Positions 47,674-57,970 of a DNA stretch of 64,000 bases are shown here, in pieces. This DNA comes from Veronia nyctiphanis. Lineage in GTDB: Bacteria; Pseudomonadota; Gammaproteobacteria; Enterobacterales; Vibrionaceae. The position numbers and the translations under genes were made by a program. The notes under the pieces are model-generated. The model searched no databases. It worked only from the letters and a program-made list of their open reading frames with translations, and was not told the origin of the DNA. Within the stretch, counting starts at the first letter, position 1; each line of letters begins with the position of its first letter. Location of the stretch: positions 351,368-415,367 of the forward strand of contig NZ_PEIB01000001.1 in the NCBI RefSeq assembly GCF_004116385.1. Direction: 5' to 3'.

Positions 47674-48585
47674 TTAGACCTTTTTTATTCCTTCCAAATG
47701 AAGCTGACACTGTTGACGTGCTGTCGCAAAAAATGCCTGAAGGTAAGGGCGACTTTTATCTCCCGCTCTCACTGCCGCATATAGACGACGCCATAAGCCA
47801 TCCTCTAGTGGTTTATCGACGATAAGACCTTGGCGTGAGAATTCACTGACTGCCCAGTTTGGCAGAGCAGCAACGCCTAGCCCTGCTGAAACCATTTGGA
47901 TCAGCATCAGTGTGTTATCTGCTTTTTTGTATTTTTCAGGTTCAATGCCTGCTGGCTGCAGAAAGTGTTTCACCACGTCGAGGCGCTGCTTTTGAACGGG
48001 GTAGGTTAATAATGTTTGGTCTTTAAAATCTTGAGGAGAGATTTTGTCTTCCGCCGCTAAATCATGTGTTAAAGACGTCACTAGTCTGACTTCGAAATCA
48101 AACAGTGCTTCATAATGAATGTCGCTTCGTGCTGACACATCTGAAGTAATCACTAAATCCAATTCACCGGCAGCCAACGCTGGCAGAGGCTCAAAGCCGA
48201 GGCCAGACGAAAAGTCCAGGGACACATTTGGCCAGGTAACCTGATAATCCTTAAGCGCAGGCATTAGCCATTGAAAACAAGAGTGACACTCAATGGCCAT
48301 GTGCAATCGTCCCTGAGTGTCTTCTTTGAGATTGGCTAACTCCGCGTCTGTTTGTGCAAAGCGGGGCAACACATCGTCTGCGAGACGCAACAGAATTTCC
48401 CCTTCTGCTGTGAACTTCACCGGACGTGTTTTACGCAAAAAAAGCTTACTGCCAAGTCTCTTTTCTACATCTTTCAATTGATGCGACAGTGCCGATTGTG
48501 TCAGGCACAGTTGGGTTGCCGTTGATGTCAACGAACCTGTATCTCTCAGTACAGAGAGTGTCTTCAAATGCTTTAACTCTATCAT
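47674..48585 (-). CDS. metR: Methionine biosynthesis regulator MetR (LysR family)
   Basis: 303 residues. The helix-turn-helix (LKTLSVLRDTGSLTSTATQLCLTQSALSHQLKDVEKRLG) and the effector domain match E. coli MetR closely, with AIECHSCFQWLMPALK, ELDLVITSDV, YPVQKQRLDVVKHFLQPAG and LMLIQMVSAGLGVAALPNW. MetR activates metE and others with homocysteine as co-activator. The neighbouring divergent gene is not metE but a GGDEF protein. A MetR-type site overlaps its own start region. Confidence 0.93.
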   Translation of the reverse strand: MIELKHLKTLSVLRDTGSLTSTATQLCLTQSALSHQLKDVEKRLGSKLFLRKTRPVKFTAEGEILLRLADDVLPRFAQTDAELANLKEDTQGRLHMAIECHSCFQWLMPALKDYQVTWPNVSLDFSSGLGFEPLPALAAGELDLVITSDVSARSDIHYEALFDFEVRLVTSLTHDLAAEDKISPQDFKDQTLLTYPVQKQRLDVVKHFLQPAGIEPEKYKKADNTLMLIQMVSAGLGVAALPNWAVSEFSRQGLIVDKPLEDGLWRRLYAAVRAGDKSRPYLQAFFATARQQCQLHLEGIKKV

Positions 48586-48938
48586 TATGAAATTATTTCA
48601 CGTTTCCCATGAGTATGTTGAGCGATATTTATGAACCATAAAATATCGATGAAGGCATGTAAACATCTAGATGGCTAAAATTAGTCAGAGATGATGCGTA
48701 ACATATTCCCGCGTACTCATATTGACGGCGGTGAGTGAGGCTCACAGATAAGAAATCGGGCAAACACAGCGGGATATTTCACTGTGATTTAGCCTTTGAC
48801 GAAATAACGAATGGAAAAAAAGGTATATTGACGCACGCAATATTCCTTCATTGCATTTCATGGCTACTGTGAGTTTGGTGGCAGGATCCAAAAATATGTT
48901 CGACACTTAGTAAACATTGATTTAGGGATCGGGATTGA
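48586..48938. other. Intergenic region metR / CHASE-GGDEF
   Basis: About 353 bp between divergent genes; holds the MetR-type site by metR and, presumably, both promoters. Nothing else is clear. Confidence 0.4.
48588..48600. promoter_or_regulatory. MetR-type site (TGAA-N5-TTCA)
   Basis: TGAAATTATTTCA fits TGAA-N5-TTCA exactly. It begins 2 bp before the metR ATG, so it may serve for autoregulation. One copy only; not experimentally tied. Confidence 0.6.
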
Positions 48939-50435
48939 ATGGCAAAACGTGTAATGATGACAACGATGGTGACAGTCCTCATTGGGCTGTTTTTCTCTTT
49001 TTTGGCTGCCATGTCATTACATCATTCTGAAAGTTTATCTATCAGACACGAAGTTGAAAAAGACGTCGAAAATGCTGCTCTTTCTCTTGGAAGAGAGGTC
49101 AACAGTGGCATAGAGCTTCTCCATATGATGCGTAACCATTTTGAGGGTAAGTCTACTGTTGAGGTTGACGATTTCAAATTGGTGGCGCGTGATATTTCGT
49201 CGAGGCACCCTGATATTGTGTTAATTGACTGGGTTGAGTTCGGTATCGAGGATGACAGGCTGCTGCCGTCATTTAACCCTCAGTTTTCACTCCCCCAAAC
49301 GGCAAAAGCTGCATTTCTTATCGAAGGTATCTCTGAAAATAAGGAGCTTTTAATGTCGCTCCAAACCAGTGGCGAAAAAGGCGTGCCGATCGCGTTGGCC
49401 TCGGTCCCGTTGCAAGAAGAGTACAGAGATAGCACTGGCTTGTTGATAACCATGCCTGTATACCGAGGTAGACCGGAAACCGATGCAGAACGCATGTCTT
49501 CATTGAAGGGCGTGCTGAGTGTGACCTTTGATATGGGTGACATGTTTAAGCAGGCGATCAGTAATACTGTGGGGGAGGCGATTAACCTCGAACTTATCGG
49601 CCACCAAATTGGCGGAGACACTGAGGTCATCCACCAAAATCTCGTTGCGCTCTTCGACGAAGGCATCAGAGAGATGACTTACACATCATCGTCGATCAAA
49701 TTTGCTGGGTTGGAGTGGTCATTGCGGGGCCTTCCTACGCGAGATTATGTCAGTGAAAGACGCAGCCTGTATCCGCAGATAATTTTTGTTGTTGGCATGG
49801 TGATTTTTAGCCTGCTCTCATACATCCTTTATATTCTTCAGTTCAGAGCAATGAACATTCAAAAAAGGGTCGACGAGAAGACAAGGGCGCTGCGCGAAGC
49901 GAATCTTAAGCTTGAGCAAATCTCCCGCAGTGACAGCCTGACTGGTCATTATAACCGTCGCTATTTTGATGAGTGTCTGGACAGTGAAGTAGGGCGCTCG
50001 CAGCGCGATGGTATACCGATCAGTATGATGGTTATCGAGGTTGATAACCTTTCTGAATATAACGAGACCTGCGGCCGCGTTGCCGGTGATAAGGCGATTC
50101 GTCTTATCTCACAGGAGATGAAAGAGTCTTTGTGTCGACCTGGTGATCTGTTTGCGCGCTACGGCGGCCAGCAATTTGCCATACTGCTGCCGAATACAAA
50201 TGACGGTGAACCTGTGGCTTCGCGTATTTCTAAAGTGGTGAAGTCATTAGGGTTCTTTTTCGATAATGATCGGGGGAACCTCGGGCTCACGATCAGTATT
50301 GGTGGTGTCACTGTGGTTGACCCCAGAGCCCTTTCTTCGTCGAAGCTTTCAGCGTATGCCGAAATTGCATTGAATAAAGCCATTGCGGCGGGAAGAGACA
50401 CGGTTCATTGGATTGATGAGCCGGAAAAGAATTAG
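48939..50435 (+). CDS. CHASE-domain GGDEF protein, active site degenerate (GGQQF)
   Basis: 498 residues. TM1 at ~7-28, a periplasmic CHASE-like domain (about 60-250, with HPDIVLIDWVEFG and LKGVLSVTFDMGDMF), TM2 at ~281-305, then a GGDEF domain (SDSLTGHYNRRYF). The signature reads RYGGQQFAILLPN instead of GG(D/E)EF, and the metal segment is VIEVDNLSEYNETCGRVAGD. It therefore probably does not make c-di-GMP but may bind GTP or c-di-GMP as a sensor; this is inferred. Confidence 0.88.
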   Translation: MAKRVMMTTMVTVLIGLFFSFLAAMSLHHSESLSIRHEVEKDVENAALSLGREVNSGIELLHMMRNHFEGKSTVEVDDFKLVARDISSRHPDIVLIDWVEFGIEDDRLLPSFNPQFSLPQTAKAAFLIEGISENKELLMSLQTSGEKGVPIALASVPLQEEYRDSTGLLITMPVYRGRPETDAERMSSLKGVLSVTFDMGDMFKQAISNTVGEAINLELIGHQIGGDTEVIHQNLVALFDEGIREMTYTSSSIKFAGLEWSLRGLPTRDYVSERRSLYPQIIFVVGMVIFSLLSYILYILQFRAMNIQKRVDEKTRALREANLKLEQISRSDSLTGHYNRRYFDECLDSEVGRSQRDGIPISMMVIEVDNLSEYNETCGRVAGDKAIRLISQEMKESLCRPGDLFARYGGQQFAILLPNTNDGEPVASRISKVVKSLGFFFDNDRGNLGLTISIGGVTVVDPRALSSSKLSAYAEIALNKAIAAGRDTVHWIDEPEKN

Positions 50436-50483
50436 CCTCCTGAATGGAGGCTATCGTGGTGCTACCTGGTATTTATCTTTGTA

Positions 50484-50957
50484 TTAATAAACCCAATCCT
50501 GCAGCTTAAATTCTAGGTTGTTGGCGTTGCCATTCAGCATAATGGCATTTTCTGTCAGCGTCACTTTGCTCCAGCCTGACAATACGTCTGTCACCAGTTG
50601 TTCAAGCTCCATTGACGGCTCAGGGCATGCCATCATCGTTGAGCCCATACCTTGAACTCGAAATTGGTCTCCTTCAAGCTCAGCCTGTCCGAAGTATCGG
50701 TTACAACCGCTATGTCCGTTGGCTGTAAATTCCTCACCAATTTCAAGGGTAGGGGGAAGAAACCCTTCAACGACTTTTACTGGCTCTCCATTTACTTTTG
50801 TGAGGATCCAGTGGTGATGTTGAAGGTTGGTTTTTGTCACATCCATAGTGGCTTGTTGGCTTTCCTGTGCAGCATTCTCTGAAACGTTTACTGATTGTGT
50901 ATTTGTGCAGGCGGATAGAAACAGTGCCATAACAGAGGCAAATACAGATTTGTTCAT
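50484..50957 (-). CDS. META/HslJ-domain lipoprotein
   Basis: 157 residues with lipobox LSACTN (Cys at ~16). The META domain (HHHWILTKVNGEPVK..., SGCNRYFGQAELEGDQF, MACPEPSMELEQ) is as in HslJ, where it is linked to novobiocin resistance in E. coli. Probably an outer-membrane lipoprotein. Confidence 0.87.
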   Translation of the reverse strand: MNKSVFASVMALFLSACTNTQSVNVSENAAQESQQATMDVTKTNLQHHHWILTKVNGEPVKVVEGFLPPTLEIGEEFTANGHSGCNRYFGQAELEGDQFRVQGMGSTMMACPEPSMELEQLVTDVLSGWSKVTLTENAIMLNGNANNLEFKLQDWVY

Positions 50958-51141
50958 TACTTACTCCAAGGGGAATGAATACATCAAATGCAATCAGTCA
51001 GCTCTGAAGAAACATCAGGCTTTGACTATTGTTCAATCAAAGGTGTCTTTGCAAATAGATAGCATTTACAAAAGCCTGAAGAGTCTACCACTTTGGAGGA
51101 GGGTGTCGCGTCTTAAATTCAGGTATAAAGCGGCTATCCGT

Positions 51142-51528
51142 CTAGCTGAAGTCAAGGCACTGATGGGTCAGGAAAATGTGATGCTTGAATTGCCAGCACC
51201 AGTCGGGCGTCCATCGCTCATCAATGAGTATTACGATGACCGCACTGTCGTGCAGAGTAAGTAAGCGCCACAGGCTGTTGTAATTTGGCTTATCACAAAC
51301 CACGACGTTTTGCAGACGGGTGAGTTTAGATTTCGCTTTGTGAAGTGATTGCGGCAAATCCTCAAATCGTATGCTTTGTGCATTGCAGCGGTCAGCCAAT
51401 AACAATTTCTTATTATCAGATTGGATGAGCAGTTGAATTGCGCCTTTATTTTCGCCCACATCCTGAATGAGCTTACCCCATTCCATTGCTTCCTGTTTAT
51501 CAAATGATTCGAGTAATTGTTCCATCAT
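51142..51528 (-). CDS. Hypothetical protein
   Basis: 128 residues from the ATG at 51528 (MMEQLLESFDKQEAMEWGKL); a longer frame from 51633 has a less likely start. A soluble protein with several Trp and Cys near the end (RWTPDWCWQFKHHIFLTHQC). Family not recognised. A CRP-like site is 165 bp upstream. Confidence 0.6.
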   Translation of the reverse strand: MMEQLLESFDKQEAMEWGKLIQDVGENKGAIQLLIQSDNKKLLLADRCNAQSIRFEDLPQSLHKAKSKLTRLQNVVVCDKPNYNSLWRLLTLHDSAVIVILIDERWTPDWCWQFKHHIFLTHQCLDFS

Positions 51529-51692
51529 TATCGACCCCGGCGAAATAAACTGCTTTGTAATAAATCTAGCTGTATTTTTTTTAATACAGAGAGAATATCT
51601 GACAATGATTGTTAAATATATGACTCTGGTCAAATTTACCTTGTGTTAAAGATTGATGCTTAATTTTTGTAATTAAGTAAGTGAATGATTAT

Positions 51693-51708
51693 TGTGGCTT
51701 ATATCACA
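51693..51708. promoter_or_regulatory. CRP-like site
   Basis: TGTGG-CTTATA-TCACA matches TGTGA-N6-TCACA at 9 of 10 bases. It may control the leftward gene at 51528. Confidence 0.5.
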
Positions 51709-51881
51709 TGGAATTTCTGGCTTGTTAAAATTAGACAGTTATTTGACAGGTTATTTTCTACCTTAAATTAAAGATCTAGTGGTCTAATGTTTTACGTGAG
51801 GATAATGAATGACGGGTAGGTATTTCTGGATATAAGTGAGTAGGGTTTTGAACTTATATATATTGGATGTTATTCGGTAAC

Positions 51882-53498
51882 TCAATTTTGGTTGACAGCT
51901 CTTGGATATACATCAATGTCACGTAGCCATTGGTCCGTTTTGGCTAAATTCATGGGTCTTCCGTACCAGTAGCCTTGTAATTTATCGCAGCCAATTGACA
52001 TCAGGTATTGACCCAACGCTTCAGTTTCTACCCCTTCAGCAACGACTTCACAACCAAGGCTGTGCGCGAGATAAACGGTGGAGCGGACTATTGCTTCATG
52101 ATTTCGGCTTGTCAGCAGGTCTGTCACAAAGCTGCGGTCAATTTTAAGTTCATCTATTGGCATGTTGCTCAGAATGGAGAGTGATGAGAAGCCAGCGCCG
52201 AAGTCATCAACACTCAGTGTGATACCTAGATGGCTGATTTTTTCTAACATTAACCGACACTTATCTGGGTCCTGCATGAGGCTTGTTTCGGTGATTTCCA
52301 AAATTAAGGCACTGGGTGAAACTTGATATCGCTCAAGTAACGAGCGGAGATAGTCATCGAATTCATTGTCCTCAAGGTCTTTGGTTGAGAGGTTAACCTG
52401 TATCTGTGGGCTTAGCCCCTGCTCATTCCAGATTTCAAGTTGTTTGAAGACTGTCTCGAGTACCCACCGTGTGATCTTTCGGATGGCATAGGTTTGCTCT
52501 GCAATAGGAATAAATTCATCGTTACTGACATATCTCCCTTTACCAAGCGGCCAGCGTAATAGTGCCTCCATCGATATTTTCTTCGGGTTTTTAATATTAA
52601 ATACTGGCTGGAAAAATAATTCGAAATCCATATTTCGGATGGCAAGATTTAGCATTGACGCGATTTCATCATGGCTCAGCAATGCAGCGGTAGCGGAAGA
52701 TTCATAAACAATGAAAGGCTCCTGAGAGCGATGTGCAGCATGCATAGCTGACTCGGACTTTTTGATTAAATCATCAGCAGTGTTGGTATGAGATGGATAC
52801 AGTGCAATACCAAAGCAGTTGGTAAGATTCACCTCATAGTTTTTTATGGGAAGAGGAGCCTCTAATTCACAGTGAAGGTTTTCGATAAAACTACTTAATT
52901 CGATCTGCTCGGTGTCTTTTATAAAAAACGCAAATCTATGGGTGCTGGAGCGAAAGAGAAGCGTGTCAGAAATTAAATTCTCTTGCAGTCTTTGGCTGAA
53001 TGCGAGAAATAATTCATCACACTCCTGGTGAGTGAATACCTCATTAATATTATTAAAGTTGTTAATATTAAGGCTCACGAGGGCAAACTCGTTGCCGCTT
53101 GCTTTGAATTCCGCAATATTTTCGCGCAGTGCTTTGAGAAGATAACGGCGATTGGGCAAGCCTGTCAGCTCGTCGAACGATACCTGATGCCACTGTTGCA
53201 GTTCGGCTTTTGCAATACGCTCAATGCTTTGAGATATCACACTGAATGTCATGACGGTGAATATACCGCCTCCGAAGAAGATCATTGAAACGATTAGCTC
53301 AATAAACTCAATGATGGGTTTGTTAATGAGGTAAACAGAGAAGACAACGTAGCCCAGCGTGAACCCAAGCATGATAGGGAGAAAGCTGAACGTACTGAGA
53401 CGTTTGTCTTTCAGGTAGAAGGTAATGGCAGAGCGAAGTGCCTGAATGATAAAGCAGAGACCAGTAACGACAAGAAAGACAGCAACGATTTTCAGCAT
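51882..53498 (-). CDS. GGDEF-EAL protein, probable c-di-GMP phosphodiesterase
   Basis: 538 residues. Three or so N-terminal membrane segments (residues ~1-100). The GGDEF domain starts at SFDELTGLPNRRYL but is degenerate (SSTHRFAFF at the active-site loop). The EAL domain is complete: ISMEALLRW, ILEITET, VDDFGAGFSSL, LKIDRSF, AEGVET and GYWYGRP. So it should hydrolyse c-di-GMP. Start ATG at 53498 with GGCGGG upstream. Confidence 0.9.
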   Translation of the reverse strand: MLKIVAVFLVVTGLCFIIQALRSAITFYLKDKRLSTFSFLPIMLGFTLGYVVFSVYLINKPIIEFIELIVSMIFFGGGIFTVMTFSVISQSIERIAKAELQQWHQVSFDELTGLPNRRYLLKALRENIAEFKASGNEFALVSLNINNFNNINEVFTHQECDELFLAFSQRLQENLISDTLLFRSSTHRFAFFIKDTEQIELSSFIENLHCELEAPLPIKNYEVNLTNCFGIALYPSHTNTADDLIKKSESAMHAAHRSQEPFIVYESSATAALLSHDEIASMLNLAIRNMDFELFFQPVFNIKNPKKISMEALLRWPLGKGRYVSNDEFIPIAEQTYAIRKITRWVLETVFKQLEIWNEQGLSPQIQVNLSTKDLEDNEFDDYLRSLLERYQVSPSALILEITETSLMQDPDKCRLMLEKISHLGITLSVDDFGAGFSSLSILSNMPIDELKIDRSFVTDLLTSRNHEAIVRSTVYLAHSLGCEVVAEGVETEALGQYLMSIGCDKLQGYWYGRPMNLAKTDQWLRDIDVYPRAVNQN

Positions 53499-53624
53499 TG
53501 TATCCCGCCAGATCAACAATGGGTGTTAGCGTTGAAGCCGTCACCCATTTAGCTTTCCAATACTAAGAAGCGTAGTTGATTTCGCCTACTTTATGAGACA
53601 ATTTCATAAAAATTTGACAAGTGA

Positions 53625-54377
53625 TCACCCTTTGCAAGTTGGACAATCGGGTCTTTTTGGCAGCACTAACGTTTGCCACTGACATGACATTGCGTCAAAC
53701 ATCATCAATTTACCGGTTTGATGAGTCCCGATACTTGAGAGGTGCTTTATGGTTTCTAAGGCTTGCATCGTACCTATGATTCCTACAACAGGCGCCAGTA
53801 CGCCTGCCTCAACGCAGCTCAGAGATTGCTCACCAAAGAGGGCACTCAGGCATTGGTAACAAGGTTCATTATCTTGATAGGTGAAAACAGCCAGTTGTCC
53901 TTCTGTCCTGATAGCAGCGCCACTTACTAGTGGTGTTTTTGTCGAGAAACAGAGTCTATTTAGTTGATTTCTTGTCGGTAGGTTGTCGCTGCAATCGACA
54001 ACAATATCATGCGTTGAAATCAAGTCACTGAGCACATCGTTACCTAACCGTTTATTGATGGGCTTTATAATGACGTGGGGGTTGAGCTTTTCCAGAGACT
54101 GTTTTGCCGATTCTACTTTTTGTTGACCAATGGTTTGCTCGCTGTGCAGAACTTGCCTTTGGAGGTTTGACAGTTCGACAACGTCATCATCGATCAAAGT
54201 CAGTTCGCCAATACCAGCCGCTACAAGATATTGTGCAGCGGCGCAACCAAGGCCTCCTGCACCCAGCATAAGAACTTTTGATGTTTTGAGTGCCTCTTGC
54301 CCGTCAAAATCAAACTGACGGAGCAGAATTTGGCGGTTGTAACGCAGCTCTTCCTCAGGCGAAAGAATATCCATCAT
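53625..54377 (-). CDS. moeB: Molybdopterin-synthase adenylyltransferase MoeB
   Basis: 250 residues, ThiF/MoeB/HesA family. ATP site VLMLGAGGLGCAAAQYLVAAG, R in NLQRQVLH, and zinc Cys pairs (CYQC and CPTCKG at the end). It adenylates the C-terminus of MoaD so that MoaD can be thiolated for molybdenum cofactor assembly. It starts 6 bp after the moeA stop, same operon. Confidence 0.93.
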   Translation of the reverse strand: MMDILSPEEELRYNRQILLRQFDFDGQEALKTSKVLMLGAGGLGCAAAQYLVAAGIGELTLIDDDVVELSNLQRQVLHSEQTIGQQKVESAKQSLEKLNPHVIIKPINKRLGNDVLSDLISTHDIVVDCSDNLPTRNQLNRLCFSTKTPLVSGAAIRTEGQLAVFTYQDNEPCYQCLSALFGEQSLSCVEAGVLAPVVGIIGTMQALETIKHLSSIGTHQTGKLMMFDAMSCQWQTLVLPKRPDCPTCKG

Positions 54378-54382
54378 CGTTC

Positions 54383-55614
54383 CTAAAGCAATACATCGTT
54401 GAAAGGTTCAATAGTGACTGTCTCTCCCGGCTGAATTCGGCCGCGCTCTCTTTCCAGTACCGCAAAGCAATTTGCTAAGGTAGTGAACTGAATGCGCCAG
54501 ACCCTTGGTTACCGGTTGTAGCAACTGTGAGCTCACCATTTTCAACTGAGTATACAGCACGCTGATAGTCCGTTCGGCCGGGCGATTTTTTGAAGAGCGT
54601 TTTCGCTTTCGCTTGCAGCTGAATGGGAGGTGTCCACCGCGTGTGTCCACCAAGCTTTGCGAGTAAAGGCTGAACCAACACGTACAAAGTGACGAGGGTA
54701 GAGACGGGGTTGCCCGGCAGGCCGCAGAATAAAGCGTTCCCAACCTTTCCGTAAGCAAAGGGTTTACCTGGCTTAATGGCAATTTTCCAAAAACCGACTT
54801 CACCTTCCTCAGCCAGGATATCTTTTGTGAAATCGGCTTCTCCAACACTGACGCCCCCAGAGGTGACAATAACATCAGCGCCAGTGGAAGCTTGCTTGAA
54901 GGCTTCTCGAAGTTTCTCAGGATCATCTGGGATCACGCCTAAGTCGAGTGCTTCACATCCCATGGCATCAAGCATCGCACTGATTGTGTAGCGATTACTG
55001 TCATAAATCTCACCGGGGCCCAGAGGTTCTCCGACCTGTCTCAATTCGTCACCGGTTGAGAAGAATGCGACTTTTGGTCGAGCACACACTTCGACATTGG
55101 CGATGCCCAGTGTGGCAAGCATAGGAATTTCACGGGGTGTTAAACGGGTGCCAGCAGGGATAACAATCTCGCCTTTCTTTACGTCATCACCGACGGGACG
55201 AATATTTTGTTCCGGCCTGGGCGTTGCGGTAAAGGCTATGTTGTCGCCATCAGGTTGTGTTTGTTCTTGCATGATGACAGCGTTAGCCCCTGCGGGGACT
55301 TCGGCACCTGTCATGATTCTGATACAACTACCTTTTTGCCACTGCCCTTTGTAGGGCGCTCCGGCGAATGATTTACCCGCCAACGACAGTGTATTAGCAT
55401 CGGTGAGATCGTCAGTGTTAACGGCATAGCCATCCATTGCTGAGTTAGCAAAAGGAGGAATATTGAGCGGCGAAAGTATGTCGACGGCAGCAACACGATT
55501 TATCGCTTCAGATAAGGGTAGAGTTTCGGTTTTTGCCAGCGGTGTGGCATTCTCCAATATCGTTGATATTGCGGTTGAGACTGGCATCAGCCCCGGTACA
55601 TCACAGCATCCCAT
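54383..55614 (-). CDS. moeA: Molybdopterin molybdenumtransferase MoeA, frame broken near 54482
   Basis: Inserts molybdate into adenylylated molybdopterin. Motifs are [65 protein letters not shown] and GLPGNPVS. The frame ends GAFSSLP; the correct tail [30 protein letters not shown] is in the next frame (one C missing at CTACC). The restored length is 410 residues against 411 in E. coli. Start ATG at 55614. Confidence 0.92.
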
Positions 55615-55858
55615 GTTGATCTCTCTGTTGCTTGGTAGCGTAAGGTTTCTCTACCCTGAATTAGAACAAAGCCCTTATTATTGCAAAGTTTATGACAGGT
55701 TATGAATGACCTTACGCAATTCAAGGTGTAATTTTTTAATTATTAACGCTATGCTTCAAAATTCTGACAACACATAGATCCATGTCTGGAAAAGATCAGT
55801 AATTATTACAACTAACACAATCGTGACATTGGCACGCAACATTCAGCAGGAGCCTTAT

Positions 55859-56511
55859 ATGACTTCACTAAGCGATTCGGCACAGAAAGTCCGCGAAGCG
55901 CTTATTGCCCAAGGCATCGAAACCCCGATGCAAAGCGGCGGCACCATGAAAACTCGGGAAAAGAAGGAAAAGATTGAGTACCACATGCGTGAGATTTTAT
56001 CAGCGCTGGATCTTGATTTAGAGGATGACAGTCTGAGTGACACGCCTGCCAGAATCGCGAAGATGTATGTTGACGAAATTTTTTGCGGTCTGGATTACCA
56101 AACTTCCCGAAAATTACCGTTATCGACAACAAAATGGGCTGCGATGAGATGGTCAAGGTAAAAGGCATCTCAACAACCAGCACCTGCGAGCATCACCTTG
56201 TCACTATTGATGGTCGATGTGCAGTAGCCTATGTACCTGACGATAAGATCATAGGTCTTTCAAAGATAAACCGTATCGTGCGGTTCTTCGCTCAGCGCCC
56301 TCAGGTTCAGGAGCGACTCACGAAGCAGATATTGGTCGCATTGCAAACGCTGCTAGAAACTGAAAACGTCGCTGTGCACATGACGGCAGTGCATTACTGC
56401 GTCAAATCACGTGGCGTGATGGATTCGACCAGCGACACCACCACCACTGCACTGGGTGGGATTTTCAAATCAAATCCGTCAACACGTGCCGAATTCCTCC
56501 ACGGTGTCTGA
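55859..56511 (+). CDS. folE: GTP cyclohydrolase I (FolE), frame broken near 56098
   Basis: First step of folate synthesis (GTP to dihydroneopterin triphosphate). The N-terminal part has the usual [20 protein letters not shown]; after the break the next frame reads [20 protein letters not shown]. Then the zinc motif [27 protein letters not shown], and [13 protein letters not shown]. One missing A (CCAAAC for CCAAAAC) restores 217 residues. Start ATG at 55859 with AGGAG upstream. Divergent from moeA. Confidence 0.93.
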
Positions 56512-56525
56512 CGTACCACCAGTCG

Positions 56526-56554
56526 AAAAAAAAGCGCCCGTGGGCGCTTTTTTT
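56526..56554. terminator. Bidirectional terminator, folE / aspartate aminotransferase
   Basis: GCGCCC / GGGCGC stem with loop GT, flanked by A-run and T-run. It sits between the two convergent genes. Confidence 0.85.
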
Positions 56555-56573
56555 GTTTAAGCTTGCTGGTGAC

Positions 56574-57763
56574 TTAAATAACAGCAGCAATCGCTTTGCA
56601 TAGCGGACCCATGTTGTCACGTGTAATACCAGCAACACTGATTCGACCTGAGCCAACGATGTAGACACCAAACTCATCTTTCAGTCTCTCAACTTGGTCT
56701 TTCGACAGCCTGAGAATGAGAACATGCCATTCTGACGGCTGATGAAGCTGAAATCAGTGGTCACACCTTCCGCTTTCAGTGTCTCGACAAAGAGTTCACG
56801 CATATCTTTAATACGAACACGCATTTCGGCAACTTCTTGCTCCCACTCTGCACGTAATGCACTGTCGGCCAGAATTTCTGTCACAATCGCTGCACCGTGT
56901 GCTGGTGGGTTAGAGTAGATCACGCGCGCAATAGATTTCACTTGACTAAACGCTGTTGATGCTTGTTCAGCATCGTTTGCAACGAGCGTAAACGCGCCAA
57001 CACGCTCGTTGTACAAGCCAAAGTTTTTCGAGAATGAACTCGCTACCAGCAACTCAGGGCATTGTTCTGCAAACGTACGTAGCCCCGCAGCATCTTCTTC
57101 AACGCCAGCGGCGAAGCCTTGGTAGGCGAAGTCAAACATTGGTAGCAGTGACTTTTCTTTACACAGGTCAGCAAGTTGCTGCCACTGAGCCGCGTCAGGG
57201 TCAATACCTGTTGGGTTATGACAACAGCCGTGCAGAAGCACCACATCACCAGCTTCTGCCTGATGCAGGTCAGTCAGCATAGCGTCAAAATCCATGCTCT
57301 TGGTTTCTGCGTTGTAGTAGCCGTATTGTGCTGTTTCTAAGCCCACAGCAGTGAAAATACCAAGGTGGTTCGCCCAAGTTGGATTGCTTATCCAGATTTT
57401 CACATCGCCAAGTTGGCGTTTGATGAACTCTGCGCCAAGACGAAGTGCACCAGTGCCACCGGGAGCTTGTGCAGTTTGTGCACGCTTTTGAGCAATAATG
57501 TCAGCATTTTGGCCGAACAGCAGTTTTTGTACAGCAAGGCCGTACTCAGCGGTACCTGGAATGCTTAAGTACGACTTGGTGGTTTCTTTTTCAAGAAGAA
57601 TAGCTTCGGCTTTTTTCACGGTAGCCAGAACTGGCGTATTACCTGACTCGTTCTTATATACACCTACACCTAGGTTAATTTTCTCAGGGCGAGTATCTGC
57701 TTTAAACTGATCTGTCAGACCCAAAATCGGGTCGGCGGGAGCTGGGCTAATTTTTTCAAACAT
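56574..57763 (-). CDS. Aspartate/aromatic aminotransferase, frame broken near 56716
   Basis: PLP enzyme that moves an amino group between aspartate (or aromatic amino acids) and 2-oxoglutarate. Motifs are [10 protein letters not shown] (PLP contacts), [14 protein letters not shown] (Schiff-base Lys) and [10 protein letters not shown]. The frame ends [15 protein letters not shown]; the next frame continues as [39 protein letters not shown]. One missing C (GGCTG for GGCCTG) restores 396 residues, as in AspC. aspC or tyrB cannot be told apart here. Confidence 0.92.
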
Positions 57764-57920
57764 CTTGGTCTTCCATGGGCCATTTTTTAAACTTGATCAC
57801 AAACGTTATACCACTTTGTTTGCTCATAAAAAAATAAAAATGCCAAATTAATTTTTTGCACCGTCTCGCACACTGATTACAGTGGAAAGAGAGCTTAACA
57901 TTTTTGCAAAATTCACCCGA

Positions 57921-57947
57921 AAAAAAAGCCACCTCGCGATGGCTTTT
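57921..57947 (-). terminator. Terminator after asnS
   Basis: Stem AAAAGCCA / TGGCTTTT with loop CCTCGCGA, 24 bp after the asnS stop. Confidence 0.75.
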
Positions 57948-57970
57948 CATTCGACACGAACGACAGACTA

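Noticed and set aside
50827..51264. Plus-strand frame opposite the META lipoprotein region
   Set aside because: It overlaps two better supported minus-strand genes.
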